The translations under genes and the position numbers were made by a program. Source: Callipepla californica brunnescens (taxonomy: Eukaryota > Chordata > Aves > Galliformes > Odontophoridae). From it: a DNA stretch of 64,000 bases. Below are positions 1 to 13,500 of this stretch, in pieces. The stretch covers positions 6,820,001 through 6,884,000 of the forward strand of contig JALIRH010000013.1 in NCBI GenBank assembly GCA_023055505.1, in the 5' to 3' direction. How positions within the stretch are numbered: the stretch's first letter is position 1; the number at the start of each line of letters is the position of its first letter. The notes beneath the pieces are model-generated. The model made no database searches and was not told where the DNA came from. It saw only the letters and a program-made list of their open reading frames with translations.

Positions 1-1302
1 TTATTTCTAGCAATCCAATCTAATTAATTCTGTCTTCAAAGTGACTTCCAAACTGACACAGATTCTGAAGTTGGGAGGAAATATCTGATACAAATGAGAC
101 CGGAGCATGCTCCCAGAGGTGGGTGGGCAACAGCGGAGGAAAGAGTAGGAAAACACACCAAGTCTGTAATTATAACACTGGCTTTTAAAAAATGCCTAAA
201 AATGAAGCTCATTTTTCTTACAAAGCCTCTCTTGGCAGTTTGTGGAGGAGGTAGCAGTACGTTTGAGAGGTTTCTACAGCACTGGCATTTATCATGTACT
301 TGAATGCAGTGGAAGATTTGAGGCAGTTAGCTAGGGAAGTATGTACACTACTGCTCAAGAGAACTCTGTCTCAGGAAGAGCAAAACCTGATAAATCTCCC
401 CAGCTCAGAAGGTTCAGGCTGCGTTTTACTTTCATGGGTTGAATGCCAATGTGCTGCTGGGGTCACACCAGATCACTTCAGTGCTATATCTAAGGGTTTA
501 TCAGAATGAAACCGTTAAAAAAGAAGAGTGAGAACAATAAAGTGCATTAAGACAAAATTGCATAAAAGGAAAAGATAAAATTGAATAAATAGGAAAAAAT
601 GTTTACATTTTCCATGTGACTGGTTCAGTAGGCAAGAGAACATTGAATTGAATGTTGAAAATGCCTCCCTTTCAGTTAATTATAGACTGCTCCTTGAAGT
701 GATTAACCACTAATCGTCAATTTGTGCTCATCAGACTTGAAATCCTAGTTGTCGGGTTTTTGTTATCTTGATCTGTGCTTTTCTTCAAGCACTGGCTGGT
801 AAATAGAGTGATCCTGAGGATCTGCCTCTGCACTAAGCTTTCATCAGGAGAGTGCAGTTATCCCCAGAAATGATTTCTGTTCTGCAAGGCCCATTGTGCG
901 TATCCAAGTCTATACCTTCAGTATGAACTAAAAGCACACTTGTGCTGTTCTCCCTATTTCCTTGAGGTTTGTCCTTTTGAAGTGCCTTGGGGATAAAAGC
1001 AGTAATTTGAAATTTGCATCCATATTATCTGTTGCCTTCCCCATCCATATGCGCTGTCTGCAAGAGCCCAGGGCAAAGATGCCATGATGCTCAGTCACCA
1101 ACAAACCAGGTGCATTCGAGAGATCTAACAGAATGTTAATAAAAGGTCTGATGAAGAAGAAAAAATAAACAAACCTGCTATTGTGCCTCTAAGAATTGCT
1201 GCAACCAGGAAATTACAACATTACACATGGCATATGCTGCCTGCCTATGCTCAGCGCTGCTGTTCAAGTCTGAAGTCATGTCTGCCACGTTCAAAGATTT
1301 GC

Positions 1303-1325
1303 AAAAAAAAAAAAAAAAAAAAAAA
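1303..1325. repeat. Poly(A) run, 23 bases
   Basis: An uninterrupted stretch of 23 A lies in upstream non-coding DNA. No retrogene-like or SINE body was recognised before it, so it is treated as a simple repeat. Confidence 0.9.
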
Positions 1326-2818
1326 TCAATTCGCAAAATCTTGTGAGTTTACACAAATGTCTTCTATGCATCTCAGAGAATACACACCTGATGAATCCTT
1401 ATGGTTTCAAACAAAGCTCCAAGGAATGGCCTAATTGCCTATAACTCATTCTTAAAAGGTGGCACTGACCTAAGTTAAAAAGACTCTGTTTTGCTGAAGC
1501 TTCACCGTATCAGAGGACTGAAAATTCCACAATATGCTGTTTTAAAAGATAAGGAAATAATTAATTGACTACAAGTGGGTCTATCTGCTTTCAAAGTTCA
1601 GTAATGAGAAGGAAAACAGACAATGGAGTTTGGCTGAAAAATGCATAGATTAAAAATACATATGTTACAGAATTCTAATTATTTTAGGAGACAGAAACCG
1701 GTCCTGTACTTGCTTAAGAACTGCATCAACATAAAGAACCAAAGCCATTTTATTTCTGTTGCTCCCATTTCTGTTGGTGAGTCCAAAGACAATACTGGGC
1801 TCCATATCTGTTCTTCTCCAAGTGCACTCTGTGAGGAAGGGCCCCCCTGCAAGAAAACTCCATCCATTGAGTTAGTTAGGCTAGCAGACTGCTGCCAGCT
1901 AACATAGTAAGGCAGCGTCCAGCAGTAAATGTCTACAATAAAAGTACAGGGTTCATCTGATAACTGCAGGTGAGGAATGTGGTTAGGGAAGAGGTTTGAT
2001 GTTGGTATACAGAATGAAATTCGGTTTTGTCCTTAAAAGGCACGGAGTGATATATATCAACTGTCTAATTAAATGGATGCTACTTAGGGTGTAAAATAAA
2101 GAGCTCAGAAAATACAAATTGTCACATTTACAGTATTTAATGTGAGTTTTATTCTACCCAAACCTGTAGTATAAATGTGTTTATCCTGATTCTAATTTCT
2201 CCAGATTACCCGGAGACAGAAGTTGTGAGGAAAATATTTAGAATAGTTGGGCAAGGCTGTAAATATGACAAACGCGATGGCGATGTTTCATCTCCAGTGA
2301 CCTATCTTGTGTCCCCACCAGCGCTGACACGCACAGGTCCATCCCTGCTCCCCTGGAGAAGCCCTGGGCAGACGGTGTGCAGGTCGGCATTGTGCGGACT
2401 CCAGCTCCCTCTAATGGTATCAACCCTAATGGTAAAAGCTCTACGGATTTCCTATAGAGTTAGAAGCAAGATAACTGCGTTTCCAAGAATGGCACAAATT
2501 TTGCTGCAAATGGCCACTTTTTTACTTGGTGGTAATTAAAAGTTTTTTAATGATTGAAGCAGCTTTACTTGCAATCTGGGCTGACAGACCCTTTTAATAC
2601 TCCATATACTGCCCATATTTCCACATCAAGCTATGATTAAACGCTGAAGGGGGATGGGATGGATGAGAAACTAAGAGAGCAGGATGCTGGTAGTCCAGAG
2701 GGCAGTGGCCCGGTAAAAATGCAAGGCACGTGTAGTACCAGATAAAGAAAGCTGGGAAACTTCTGGCAGGGAAAGTCAACCTGCTTTGTTTGTGGTATTA
2801 ATGGTAGGATAGTTGCGA

Positions 2819-3010
2819 TAGACTCACAGAATGGTTGGAGTTGGAAGGGGCCTATAAAGGTCACCTGGTCCAGCAATGATCTACAATGAGCAGGGACACC
2901 CACAGCTCCATCAGGTGCCCAGAGCCCTGTCCAGCCTGACCCTGAGTGTCTGCAGGGAAACCACCACCTCTTGGGGCAAACTGTGCCGGTGCCCCACTGC
3001 CCTTCTTTGT
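2819..3010 (-). mobile_element. CR1 LINE fragment (3' end)
   Basis: Read on the minus strand, this is the 3' end of an avian CR1 retrotransposon. On the plus strand it begins with the reversed tail (CACAGAATGGTTGGAGTTGG), followed by the typical segments about a 'hospital-like' CR1 core: GGGACACCCACAGCTCCATC and the CTGACCCTGAGTGTCTGCAG block. It is truncated at the 5' side, carries no intact frame and is inactive. Confidence 0.88.
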
Positions 3011-5980
3011 AAGAAGAAAAAATAAGGTATACAGAGAGGTCTTAAGCTGGAATGTATGATCACAGCTCTGTTCACTTCAGCAGAGCTTTGCTGATGTACA
3101 TCGAGTACTTTCTAACAGTTTCCTTAATTTACTTTACCTGCAGACTGTAGCATAAAGCTCTATCTTATCACGTGGGTCAGTGTAGGTAGGGTAGGACTGC
3201 TGTATGTGTCCTATCTCCATTACTCCTGTAAAACAGAGGAATCGCAGTATGGATCTGCAAATTCCTGCCAAAAATAACAACAACAAAAAAAGTGTTTCCT
3301 GGGATTTCCAGGAAGTGAGAGGGTGTTAATGTGTAAATGTGATATCTTATGACACATCGTGGAGAGTTCTTACTGAATATGGCAAAAAATGCAGCTCCCT
3401 GATAGAGTAGTGCCAATCAGCCCTCTCTACACTTTCACCATCTCCTACTGATTAACTGGAAAAATGGGAAGGAGAAGGACATGCTTTTATAAAACGTGAT
3501 TTTCTGACAAGTCACCAGTAAAAATAACATGATCTCTTTTGAAGTCTGGAGGTGCTCAGTTGCATGTAATTTTTCTTTTAAAAGGTATTCCCTAATCCTG
3601 AGTCTTCGGCCCATTAGTCCTTTGAACTTCCTGAGACGACAGCAGGCAGACGGCACGGCTCAGTTCTGGCCTGTTTGACACAAACTGGGAAGGCTACTGA
3701 GAAACTGCAGCTACAGCAACTCCTGTTGTTGTCTGTCTGCACACACTGTGAGCTGTGGGTCACACTGCAGCACTACACACAGCAGTCCGGATGACAGCCA
3801 GGGTATTAATTGGTAGTTACAGGGCTTGGTACGGCCTGTCTCTGGACCAACTGTTTGGTGGGGAGGGAGAGGGAGTTGTCTTTAATCAGCTGTTTTATTT
3901 CCTTTTTTCCCTGGAATATCATAGTCTGTTCTGCAGGAGCTGGGTGCTGCAGTCTTAATACGAAGCCCAAATCTGATCAGACTGGATTTAATGCTCCCTG
4001 TAAGATCTGTCTAAGTACCTACGAGTACTCTATGTAGACAGCACAAGATACAATCAAGGTGGGGATTGCTGCTGTGTTTTCCTACAGTAAGTAATAAAAT
4101 GGGGCAGCTTTTGGGCCCCAGTGCCTTTTTTAGATCCCCAGGAGGGGTGGCAGTGCAGGGCTATTAGCTGGCAGCTGGGGTTGTCTTTGGTTCATGGATT
4201 ACACCAAGTTCTTGGACACCCCTATCACTGATAAGCAGTGGGTGATATACCCGGACATAAATATGTCTGACAGTGAAAAACACTTTCACTTCTACTGCAC
4301 ACACAAACAAGGCTGAAAAAGTGAGAAGTGAAAAAGTGAAAACCTTTACTAGGCTTGGCTTACTTTTGCTTATAAACGCTTCCACATACCTTCAGGGCTT
4401 ACATACATTACAAGCTTATGCAAGATTTTGAAGTTAGCCGTGGTGAAAGTCACTTGCCCAACTTTGATTTTCTCGAGTTGAGTATCGTTTTGAAATGCCT
4501 GCTGCAGTCTGTGCTCAGTTTCACATCCAACCCTGGGGATATAAACTGCATTTTTCAGTCATGATTTTCTAAAGGGCAAAACAATTAAGCATTTTCTACC
4601 ATATGTAGTTTTCTTGGAGCTTTTTCTCATACGAATGGCAGCATTTTGATGAAATTGGTACGTGTGGTCCTTCAGAGTTTTCTGCAATAGGCAAATCATA
4701 AAAACTGGCATTTGTTTCCTGATTTTATCTGTTTTTTCCAGTGTATTTTAGGTTGGGGCTTTTTTGGCCAATGACAAAGCCAGTTTTAGCTGGTGTCAGT
4801 CTAAGTCTGGTCTGCAAACCACAGCACTTTGTAAGGGTGCATTTCCTGGTGCCCGCTCAGTGCTGCTGAGTCACCACCACACCCTCTCTCTGAGCACCCA
4901 AAAAAGTCACTGGGAAAGAGCCAGAAGTCATGAGACTTATCTAAATTGCCTTAAAGCGGTTAATACTTGTTTGCTGCATCTTATTTACTTAGTGCTTAGT
5001 TTTCGATGGTGGTTTTCAATAGGCTGGATATGCTTGTGGGTGAAATCGCAGCTTTTTGAAGTCCGCAGAATTTTTTGCTTCTCTGTTTAAGGTTTGTGCA
5101 GTGTGTGTTACCAAAAAACTGCTCCTGGTCAGAATGAAACTTTATAGTGATTACTTAGGATAATCCCATGTTTTCCTAAGCCCCTCTCTTAAGTTGAGCT
5201 ATTTGCAACTGCTTCAGTTGCTATGGAGCGTAGTTATACTGGGCTTCCAGAGAGGACTTTCTTTGCTTCATAAAATTGGCTATAGCTCAACTTCACATTC
5301 AGCGTTTATGTTGAATAACATCTGTAGTGCTGATTTCTGAAAAGGGCTCAAGGTACCTTATACCACTTACGGCTAACTCCAGCTGGCAATTTCAAATGGA
5401 GAGCTACCATTTGAACCACACGTGCAGAAAATACGTCGTAAGAGTTGCCAGGTCTCAAGGTCGCATGATTATTTTTGTTTGAGAGAGCTTTATTTGAGTA
5501 TCTCTTACCTCAGATGAGCTCGTGTTTATATGACTAAGTCTCCCCTGGAACCCAATGAAACAAAAGAACTTTGAAGACAATCCATGTGGATCTTAGAACA
5601 CATAGGAAAAACTGGATGTTGAACAAAAAAAATAGTCTTCGCTTTATTTACAGAGGTATTATCTGAAAACGTCTGCTCCTTTTTACAGAGTTCCACTGCT
5701 ATCTGTTGGAGTGGTTGCCTTCCTGCCCTATAAACAAACATGCATGAAAAATGTACCATGGATGTGCTGTGCTGCCATCTGTGATCAGTAGATCTGAAAT
5801 TTTAGGAAAGAATGTTCTGCATGTTGCTTCAGGTAAGGATTTAGCTCACAAAAACTCTTTTTAAATCTTACTTCTGTTAAGATACGTGGTTGGCAAAAAT
5901 TCTGGCTTCTCAGCTCTGTGTGGTGTGGACAAGGAGGAAGCATGGGGATGTTCACATCTTCCAACTCAGAGTCCTCAGAA

Positions 5981-6125
5981 CACAGAATCATAGAATCATT
6001 TGAGTTGGAATGGATCCTAAAAGAGCATCAGTCCAACCCCATGCAAAGAGCAGGGACACCCACAGCTCCATCAGGTGCTCAGAGCACTGCCCAACCTGAC
6101 CTTGAGTGTCTGCAGGGGTGGGGCA
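5981..6125 (-). mobile_element. CR1 LINE fragment (3' end)
   Basis: The plus strand shows CACAGAATCATAGAATCATT, the reverse complement of the CR1 8-bp terminal repeat, followed by GAGTTGGAATGGATCC and the GGGACACCCACAGCTCCATC block shared with the copy near 2819. It is a short 5'-truncated remnant. Confidence 0.9.
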
Positions 6126-6464
6126 ACATCTCACATATGTGTCCTGAATCCCCTCCCAGATGCCCTGGAAGGGGGCATTTCTGTTTCCATTGGCTTTACT
6201 TGGGTCCTATACGTAAGTCTGCTGGATGTCTGAGATTTGGTGTTTAGCATTTCAGGCAGCTCAGACCAATGCACATTATGATCTCTCCAAATAACTTTTT
6301 GCTACAGTAGGGACTGTCCAAAAGTCTGTTTATGCTTGAGCACATACTGTAAAGTTCATGTTTTGTACTAAAAGAGAAGCTCAGTAGCCTGGACAAGAGA
6401 AAAAGTGGTCATCCAGACTATGAGTGGGGCAGAGAAGGAGGTTAAGGACACTGTTGCTTTGCTG

Positions 6465-6670
6465 CTTGGGAGGTTCAGGTTGGATATTAGGAAAAACTTC
6501 TCAGGAGTGGTGAAGCAATGGAACAGGCTGCCCAGGAGGTGGTGGAGCTGCCATCCCTGGAGGAGCTCAGGAAACATGGTCTGTGCAGTCACAGGCACAG
6601 GATTTTGGTCAGACTGGATCATCTTAGCGGTCTTTCCAGCAGTAATGATTCTTTGAGTCTGTGATACTGC
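6465..6670 (+). mobile_element. CR1 LINE fragment
   Basis: The plus strand carries typical CR1 3'UTR wording: GGTTGGATATTAGGAAAAAC, then TGGAACAGGCTGCCCAGGAG, CATCCCTGGAGGAGCTCAGG, and a decayed tail with ATGATTCTTTGAGTCTGTGA. It is truncated and non-coding. It lies opposite in orientation to the copy near 5981. Confidence 0.88.
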
Positions 6671-7464
6671 GCAAATTATTTGACAAAAATGGAGGTTGTA
6701 GATCATCTTAAAATACTGAAAAAGCTATGTTTGTAATTACAGATGCGGTCCAAGGATTTGTCGTTGACAATTAAACCTGGATTTTGGCGGGGGAATGGCA
6801 AAAGTGTAGTACCTACACTTGAAAAATGGGGAAAATCCGGTGAGGGCAGTACAATCCCAACAGAAAGGCGGAGTCACAGAACGACTTCAGAGGGAAAAAG
6901 GAAAGAAGAGGTGACTGGGAAGCGTGGCAGATTACAGCGGGGCTTTAGGCGGGGTACGTTCTGTTCGATAAATCTCTCGCGGCGGAAAAACTAATTTCCT
7001 TAATGGGGGCAATACAGTGAGTTTAATTCACTGAAGCATTAATTCAGAACACCTTCTGAATATGGAAATGACGGTGAATCCCTGCGGGAGTTACAAGGTG
7101 GCTGCGCAGCAGGGCTGGGGGAAGGGAGAGCTGCTTTTGTTTTTTACATCAAACGGCAGCGTCACGGGGCTGTAGAGGGCACGCTGGCTGTTTCCCAGGC
7201 GCGGGTACTGAGTTTGAGTGCTCGGATGGGCTCGACCTAAGGCGAGACTCTAGGGACTGCCACCCGTCGGGCTGAGGTAAAGCTGTGGTGCGGAGAGACA
7301 CGCGCCCGGCTCAGGGGAGGCCCCGTCGCGCTGCCATCGCTGCCCGCTCCTGCCGCCAGGGGGCGCCGTAGCGCCACAGCGCCGCGCCCACTCCCGCCCG
7401 CCCGGCGCCAGGCCGCTCAGCCGAGCTCCGAGCGCCGCCGGTGCCCGCTGCGGGCGGGCCGAGC

Positions 7465-7582
7465 ATGGCCCTGTCGCGGGGACTGCGCTGCTGCCAGCGC
7501 GCGTTCGCCTGGGTGCCCGTCCTCATCATCGCTCTCGTCGTCCTCTGGTCCTACTACGCCTACGTCTGCGAGCTGTGCCTGG
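7465..7582 (+). CDS. ZDHHC15: ZDHHC15 coding exon 1
   Basis: Encodes residues 1-39 plus the first base of codon 40: a short basic N-terminus with LRCC, then TM1. It ends at G|GTGAGG. The ATG context (A at -3, G at +4) is strong. Confidence 0.93.
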
Positions 7583-10500
7583 GTGAGGGGCGGGCCGTGA
7601 GGCGGGGGGAGGGGGGAGCGCGGCCGCGCCGGGCCTCGGGCTGAGCCGCGCCGCCTCCGTGCAGGTGCCGCGGGCCGGGCCGGGCCGGGCGGGTCAGCGC
7701 GGAGCCCCGGCGAAGCGTTTCGCTCTGTCTCCCCCTCTCCGTATGCTTAGAGCTGCGCGGCAGCAGCAGCAGCAGCGATAGCAGCAGGTGCGGGCGAAGG
7801 GCGGTGCGGGGCGGTGCGGCTGGGGCAGGAGGACGCGCGGCGCGGTCACGGCGGGCGCCGGTTCCCAGAGCAACAGCGCGAGCTGTGCAGTGCGAGCTGG
7901 CGCCGCGGGGATGTCCGCCCGCATCGCTTTGGCGACGCTTTGGGGGGGCTGGGGTGAGGAGAAGAGCCGCTGCCGCGGGCTGTCTCAGCGTGCAGCGCGG
8001 TGAGAGCACCGCGGGGCGTTCCGTTCCGTTCCGTTCTATCCCGTGCGTGGGACTGCCGGCCGTCCCTGCCCCGATGCACGTGGAACAGTACTTTTCTGGC
8101 CTTTGGAAACACAGCGCCGTGTGAGTGCTGCGGTTCCGAATGCTGCTCGACTCCGGGTCGCAGTGCAGCCGTTAGAAAAGACTCTGCTGAATTAGATGGG
8201 ATTTGGAGCGGGATTGTGTTGTGATGCAGGAGCCCAGCACGTTGCCTGGGGTCACCTCCTGCAGCCGCTGCCTTGCCCTCGCTTGCCTGCTTTTGCATCG
8301 TCATTCTGTGTCAGGCATTTCCTCTGCACGTGCGAGAGGTTATCTCTGCAGAAGTCGGAATGAGTCAATTCAGTCTTTTAGGAATCAAACCTATGTATGT
8401 GCAGTTACCTGAAAGCCAGTGCTCAGGACTCCCTCTCTTGTCCTAATTCTGAGTGTAATGAGGGCTTGTGTGTTGGCTTCCCCCCCGTGTTCCTGCTGTG
8501 TGCTGCTGTTTTAGCAGTTGCAGGCATGCAGATAGTAGCCAGTCAGATTTAATTCTTTATCTTTGGTGGTGCTGAGGGCTGGAAACAGCACGGGGTGATG
8601 TATCTAAATGGGGACTATAAGACAGGAGGGGACAGATGCAAATAAGGCAACGGGAGATGGTTTCAAACTAAAAGAGAGGAGATTTAGACTGGATATATAA
8701 AAGTTTTTTGCAGTGATGGTATTGAGGCACAGGCTGCCCGGAGAGGTGGTGATGCCCCAACTCTGGACACAAAGTCAGATTAGACAGGGCTCTGAGCACC
8801 TGATGGTGCTATGGGTGCCCCTGTTCATTGCAGGGGTTGGACTGATGGCCTTTAAGGCTCCTTTGTAACTCAAATGATTCTACGATTCTTTGTCCTGAGG
8901 TAGCTCATAGTACTGGGATTGGAACAATAGCCACTGGTGTGGGCAACAGCTGACACTCCAGAGAGGGCTGTGGTTCTGTGCCAGTGGTGGTTGCTGCACC
9001 AGTGAGAACCTGGGATAAAAACTTGTATGCAATCTTTGCTTTGGAGTTTGCTCTTGAGCAAATTAGGAAGGCTCACACTGCTACTACAGCATGGATTGCA
9101 GGAGGGAACAAAGCAGTCTGCATGAAAAGTTGATGAGCACTTCAGAGATTGATTTGTAACAAACAAAAAGAAATTAGGACTGAAGTTTCCAAAGCATCCT
9201 AATGGCCTGTAATGCAGTGCACGGAGACACAGCAAACATTTAGTTTCATTTACATTTTTATGTTTCAAACAGCATGCAGATCAAAATTGTTTATTAGCGT
9301 GGTTTTGAGAAAAGCTGCTTTTGTTAGTTCCTTCTCTGCTGTGCCTTTTCCAAGGTTACCTGTCACCCAGGTGTGATGTCAGTGAGTCCCAAGGGGCGGT
9401 CTGCTCCCTGCAGGCATTGGGAGCCAAAGGCTGTGATTTCCCCATCACTTCCAGCTTGCTGTGGTCTGAGTGAAGACTCTCACCCCAGGAAGGTGCTGTC
9501 TCAGTTGCTGAGTTGTTCAGCAAGGTGACTTTATCTTCCCTCTGTAAGGTCACCGTAGCTGCCACAGCCACATCTTTTCTGTTGTTGGTTTGGACAGGCA
9601 GTGTGCAGCACACTGCTGCTCGCTCCAGGTGCCTCTGCTAGCAGGGACTGTCAGGATTGCAGCCAGGAGAGGAGGGATTGTAAAATATCTGTTAGCAGGG
9701 CCCATAGGAACAGTTGTGTCACGGTGGGCATCCATCTTTCCGTTGCTGCTCACTAAACAAAGCCAAGGCAATTTCTCATTGTTATTTATGCTGATGCAGA
9801 ACTGAGTGGGGCATGGCTTACTGTGGAGGACTGAGGCCAGCAGAAAGCAGGCTGATAAGGGCACACCTAAAATGCAACGTGGGTAGGTGCTAGAAGAGCC
9901 TGGTCATCTTGCCAGCAGCAGGGCGCCAGTGGAGTTTATTTTATTTTATTTTATTTTGATACTTTTAATGTACAAATATGCAAAATATATTTGTACTTTA
10001 TAAACACACCATAGGTAACAGTGATTGAAACATATCGTGCGTGTCATTTGTGAGTAAACAAAGGACTGTTAGGTATGCTGTGCTTTCAGCGTGAGACTGT
10101 AGGCTTTTTTTTGTCTGCTGTGTTGAAATGGAACTGTTGTTTTTTCTAAAACAAGCTATTTAAAATTAGAAACGTCATTTGGCACAAAGTTTCCCGAGAT
10201 TCCTATTTGCTCTGTAAGCATGTTTTTTTCTTTTTCAGTGACTCTCAGCAACCCTGCAGAAAAAGGTATGCACGTTTAATTCACGGTATGTCATTCAGTC
10301 TTTGTGTAAAAAAGAAATCATGGATGTTGCAGTAACATTGCCAAACAGAGCACCCAGTCATGGTTTTTAAGCTTAACGTGCTTCTGTGGTGTTCCCTGCC
10401 TGTGGTTGCACATCATCGTGCATCAATGGAGGAGCTGTACCTTTGGGGTGCAGTGGGAGATGCCCCCATTCAGTCTCAATGTACGAACAATGGCCTGAAA

Positions 10501-13500
10501 AGGCTGCAATCCCTTCTGCTCTTTTTTCTTTTCACTTGGGAGATGCTCCAGTATTTGAAACGGTTATAGAGGAGCTGTGGAAAGCATGATGTTAAGGATC
10601 ATGCAGCAGAAAGTAGTTACTCATTGTCAGGTGTGGTCACACCTCTCCAAGTCACTTGCTTGGTGGATGCCATTAAACAGCTGCAAGATTTCTCTCCTTA
10701 AATACTGATTTAAATCGACTGAACTCCATCTACATGTGGGATGAGGATTGCATCTCAGAGCAACGAGCTGTCATTGATTCGTGTGATCAGTCCCACAGCC
10801 CAGCACGTTGTGAGGAACCCTCCAAGCTGTGTTTGGCCTTTGTATACCAATTGCATTTTCTGTCAGTCTGTGTAGCTGGAAATGCTTGCATTTTCAACTT
10901 CTCTTTTTACTTGTAGCAGTTACTTCAATCTTCATTTGCTAGAATTTGAAGTTTAAGTGAAAGAGGTAAAATGAAGAGGATGCTGTGATTATATACTGTG
11001 TGTAAATAAAACTGTCTCCTAACTGATGTGTTTTAGTGAACCTTCGGTATTAAAGAAGTAATGAAACAGTTTGTGTAGCTGAGGGATTGCTCCACTCTGA
11101 CTCTCTGGATCACTGTATGCCTTGGGCATCCAAAGGCTTTGCAATCAAGTTTGTACATTAAGATAAGATTGCTCAGAGTCATGCTGGGCTCCACGTGATA
11201 GCGCTGCGTCCAGCAGCTTTCTCAATAATCACAGGAGCTCTCCTTGCTTCGAGGGATGCTTCCTGTTTTGTTTTATTGTGTCAACTGTGGCAAATCTAAA
11301 AGATGTAGAATAAGAGATCTGATTTTTCCGGTGATGAAAAGCTCCACTAGAGCATGCTGGGCTTTTTTTTGAATCTCATAAGTGGTGAAAAATGCATCAC
11401 ATGGGTGAGCAATGCACTGCAGTTACAGCACTGTGGTTGGAAGCACATTCTGTAGCAGCCAAGCCCCAGACCTGGAGATGCTGAACGTGGCAGTGTAAAC
11501 CTCTGTGCTGCTCAGCAGCAGCCAGCTTGGCTGTGCCTGTGCTCAGGGAGTCCTGCTGTGCCCTGTGCCAGCAGTCCCACCTGCCCTGCGGGGTGACATC
11601 TCATAGCTGTCTTCTTCCTCATCCATTCAGGGGACTTGGGTGGAGATGGGAAGCGTGTGTGATAGGCAGTTCCTTACTACAGCTGCGGCTCCCTGCAATT
11701 CTGCTGTCCTCCTGCCCCAAAGGTTTAGCTGTGTTATAATACTGGCTGTTAGTAGAAATCTTCCTTTTTTACCCCATTTTTATGTCACTGTTGTGAAAGA
11801 TTGGAATTATGCCCATCATAAGCAAAATTTGTGAAGTCACTATTCTGCTCTTGTTTTTTTTGTTTGTTTGTTTGTTTGTTTTTTTTTAGTGGCCTATCTT
11901 ATAATATTCCATATTCTCTTTGTGCTCTTTGTGTGGACATATTGGAAGTCTATTTTCACTCTCCCGGTTCAGCCAGGCAAAAAGGTAAGAATCCCAGCAC
12001 TTCCCATTCATTGCAAGGTGAAAGAGGGATGCTAAAGAAAACTTAAAAATCCTTCAATCAAATTGATCTGCACAGCTGACTGGTTTTGCTAGAGAGATGA
12101 AAAGGGACCTAAAGTGACCTAGAGACTGAGATATTTAATGCTTTGAGTGTCCTCCGACAACTCAGAGAGCATGATTTAAATCAGACGTGGTTATTGCTGT
12201 GGCTAGGGCAGTAGGATAGGATGACGTGTGGCACTTTCAATATATGTGGCCATAATCTGATCCAAATCACAGGAATGTAATTCCAGTGCTGGAAATAGAA
12301 AGCTATAGGTGGGGACAGGTTCTTGCTCCCAAGGAAGGTGCTTATGATGTCCTTTTCACTGTTACTAACGTTATTCATGAAAAATAGTAGTCTGAAGCAG
12401 CAGCAGCGGTAGCAATTCCGAGTTGTTGTTTTATGACCTTAATTTCACTCGCATGATTCTTTTGGATGCGTGCTGTAGTGTGCTGCCTGTCTGTCCATCC
12501 CTTATTTTCTCACACCTTTTCCCATTGGAGTAATCTTGTTAGAAGGAGTGGGAGGTAAAATGTTTCCAGTCTTGCCTGCGTTTGAAAAATTGTCTCCACT
12601 CCCCATGAGTAACCGCTTCTCTCATGACTTCTGCTTCCAGTACCATATGTCCTACGCTGACAAAGAGCGCTATGAAAACGAAGAAAGGCCAGAGGTGCAG
12701 AGGCAAATTCTTGCTGAAATCGCAAGGAAGCTGCCAGTGTACACGAGAACGGGGAGCGGAGGTCAGCAAATCAGAGGGCTTTGTTTTTCTGAATCTAATC
12801 AAGCAGACTGAAGTAACATATGCTAGCAATCCAGATTATACGGTCAGCCTGATGCCACCACATCACTGCATGGCTCTTGTGCTGAGGTCTTTTCTGTCAG
12901 TTTTATGTTTGGGAAAACAAAAAAGCTTTAAGACTTCAGTGCATCTTCATTGGAGTAGCATGTTCTGGCTTTGAGCAGCAATACCCTTTGTATTTACAGT
13001 TCAGCAGCCTACTTGCATTGCCTGAGTTCAGTAGTAGTAATAACAGCATAATACCAAAATCTGTAGTAATTTTACTTAAAATGGAGTCTAGCTTAGAGAG
13101 TCGGGGTGTAAGGTCCCAAAATCCTTTCATGGAATTGTTTTGTGATGAGATGCATACTGCACTCCTTTCAAGGCTTCAGGGAAATCCATGTTCAGGTTAG
13201 AGGCTCTGACCTGTTTGCTTCTGGCAGGCGTGCCTAAGCATTCTGAAGTAAAGAACTGCTATTGAGGCAATTATTGAAGTGGAATGTATTTAAAGTCTGG
13301 GTAAATCTTGAAGGTAGGTGGAGGTGTGTACAGTTTTCTTTTCTTGCTTTTATGATGATCATAGGCCTTACAGTGAGAGTTGTTCCCTACATCTCCAAGT
13401 CTGTATAAGAACTATGAACATTGCTTATCTAATTATGACCTGGCAGCAAAAGTGAGCTGCAGATGCATTCATCTTTTAAAATGGTAAAGGGCAGAACATG

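Larger units (their letters stand above)
1..7200. other. Non-coding region upstream of ZDHHC15
   Basis: I see no convincing exon or RNA gene here. Open frames are short, lack recognisable protein content, and several cross CR1 repeat sequence. The stretch is AT-rich and holds a 23-base A run near 1303-1325 and three CR1 LINE fragments (about 2819-3010, 5981-6125 and 6465-6670). Base composition becomes GC-rich after about 7100, where the ZDHHC15 CpG island starts. The neighbouring gene on this side is not reached. Confidence 0.6.
7200..8110. promoter_or_regulatory. CpG island / promoter of ZDHHC15
   Basis: A sharply GC- and CpG-rich block surrounds coding exon 1 of ZDHHC15 and continues into intron 1. 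No TATA box is apparent immediately upstream of the ATG at 7465; C-rich, GC-box-like stretches occur around 7385-7410. This is the pattern of a dispersed, TATA-less vertebrate promoter. The transcription start cannot be fixed from sequence alone. Open frames on both strands in this block are composition artefacts. Confidence 0.8.

Noticed and set aside
7560..8304. Minus-strand frames of about 150 codons in the ZDHHC15 CpG island
   Set aside because: Composition artefacts rich in Arg/Ala/Pro; no domain and no splice support.
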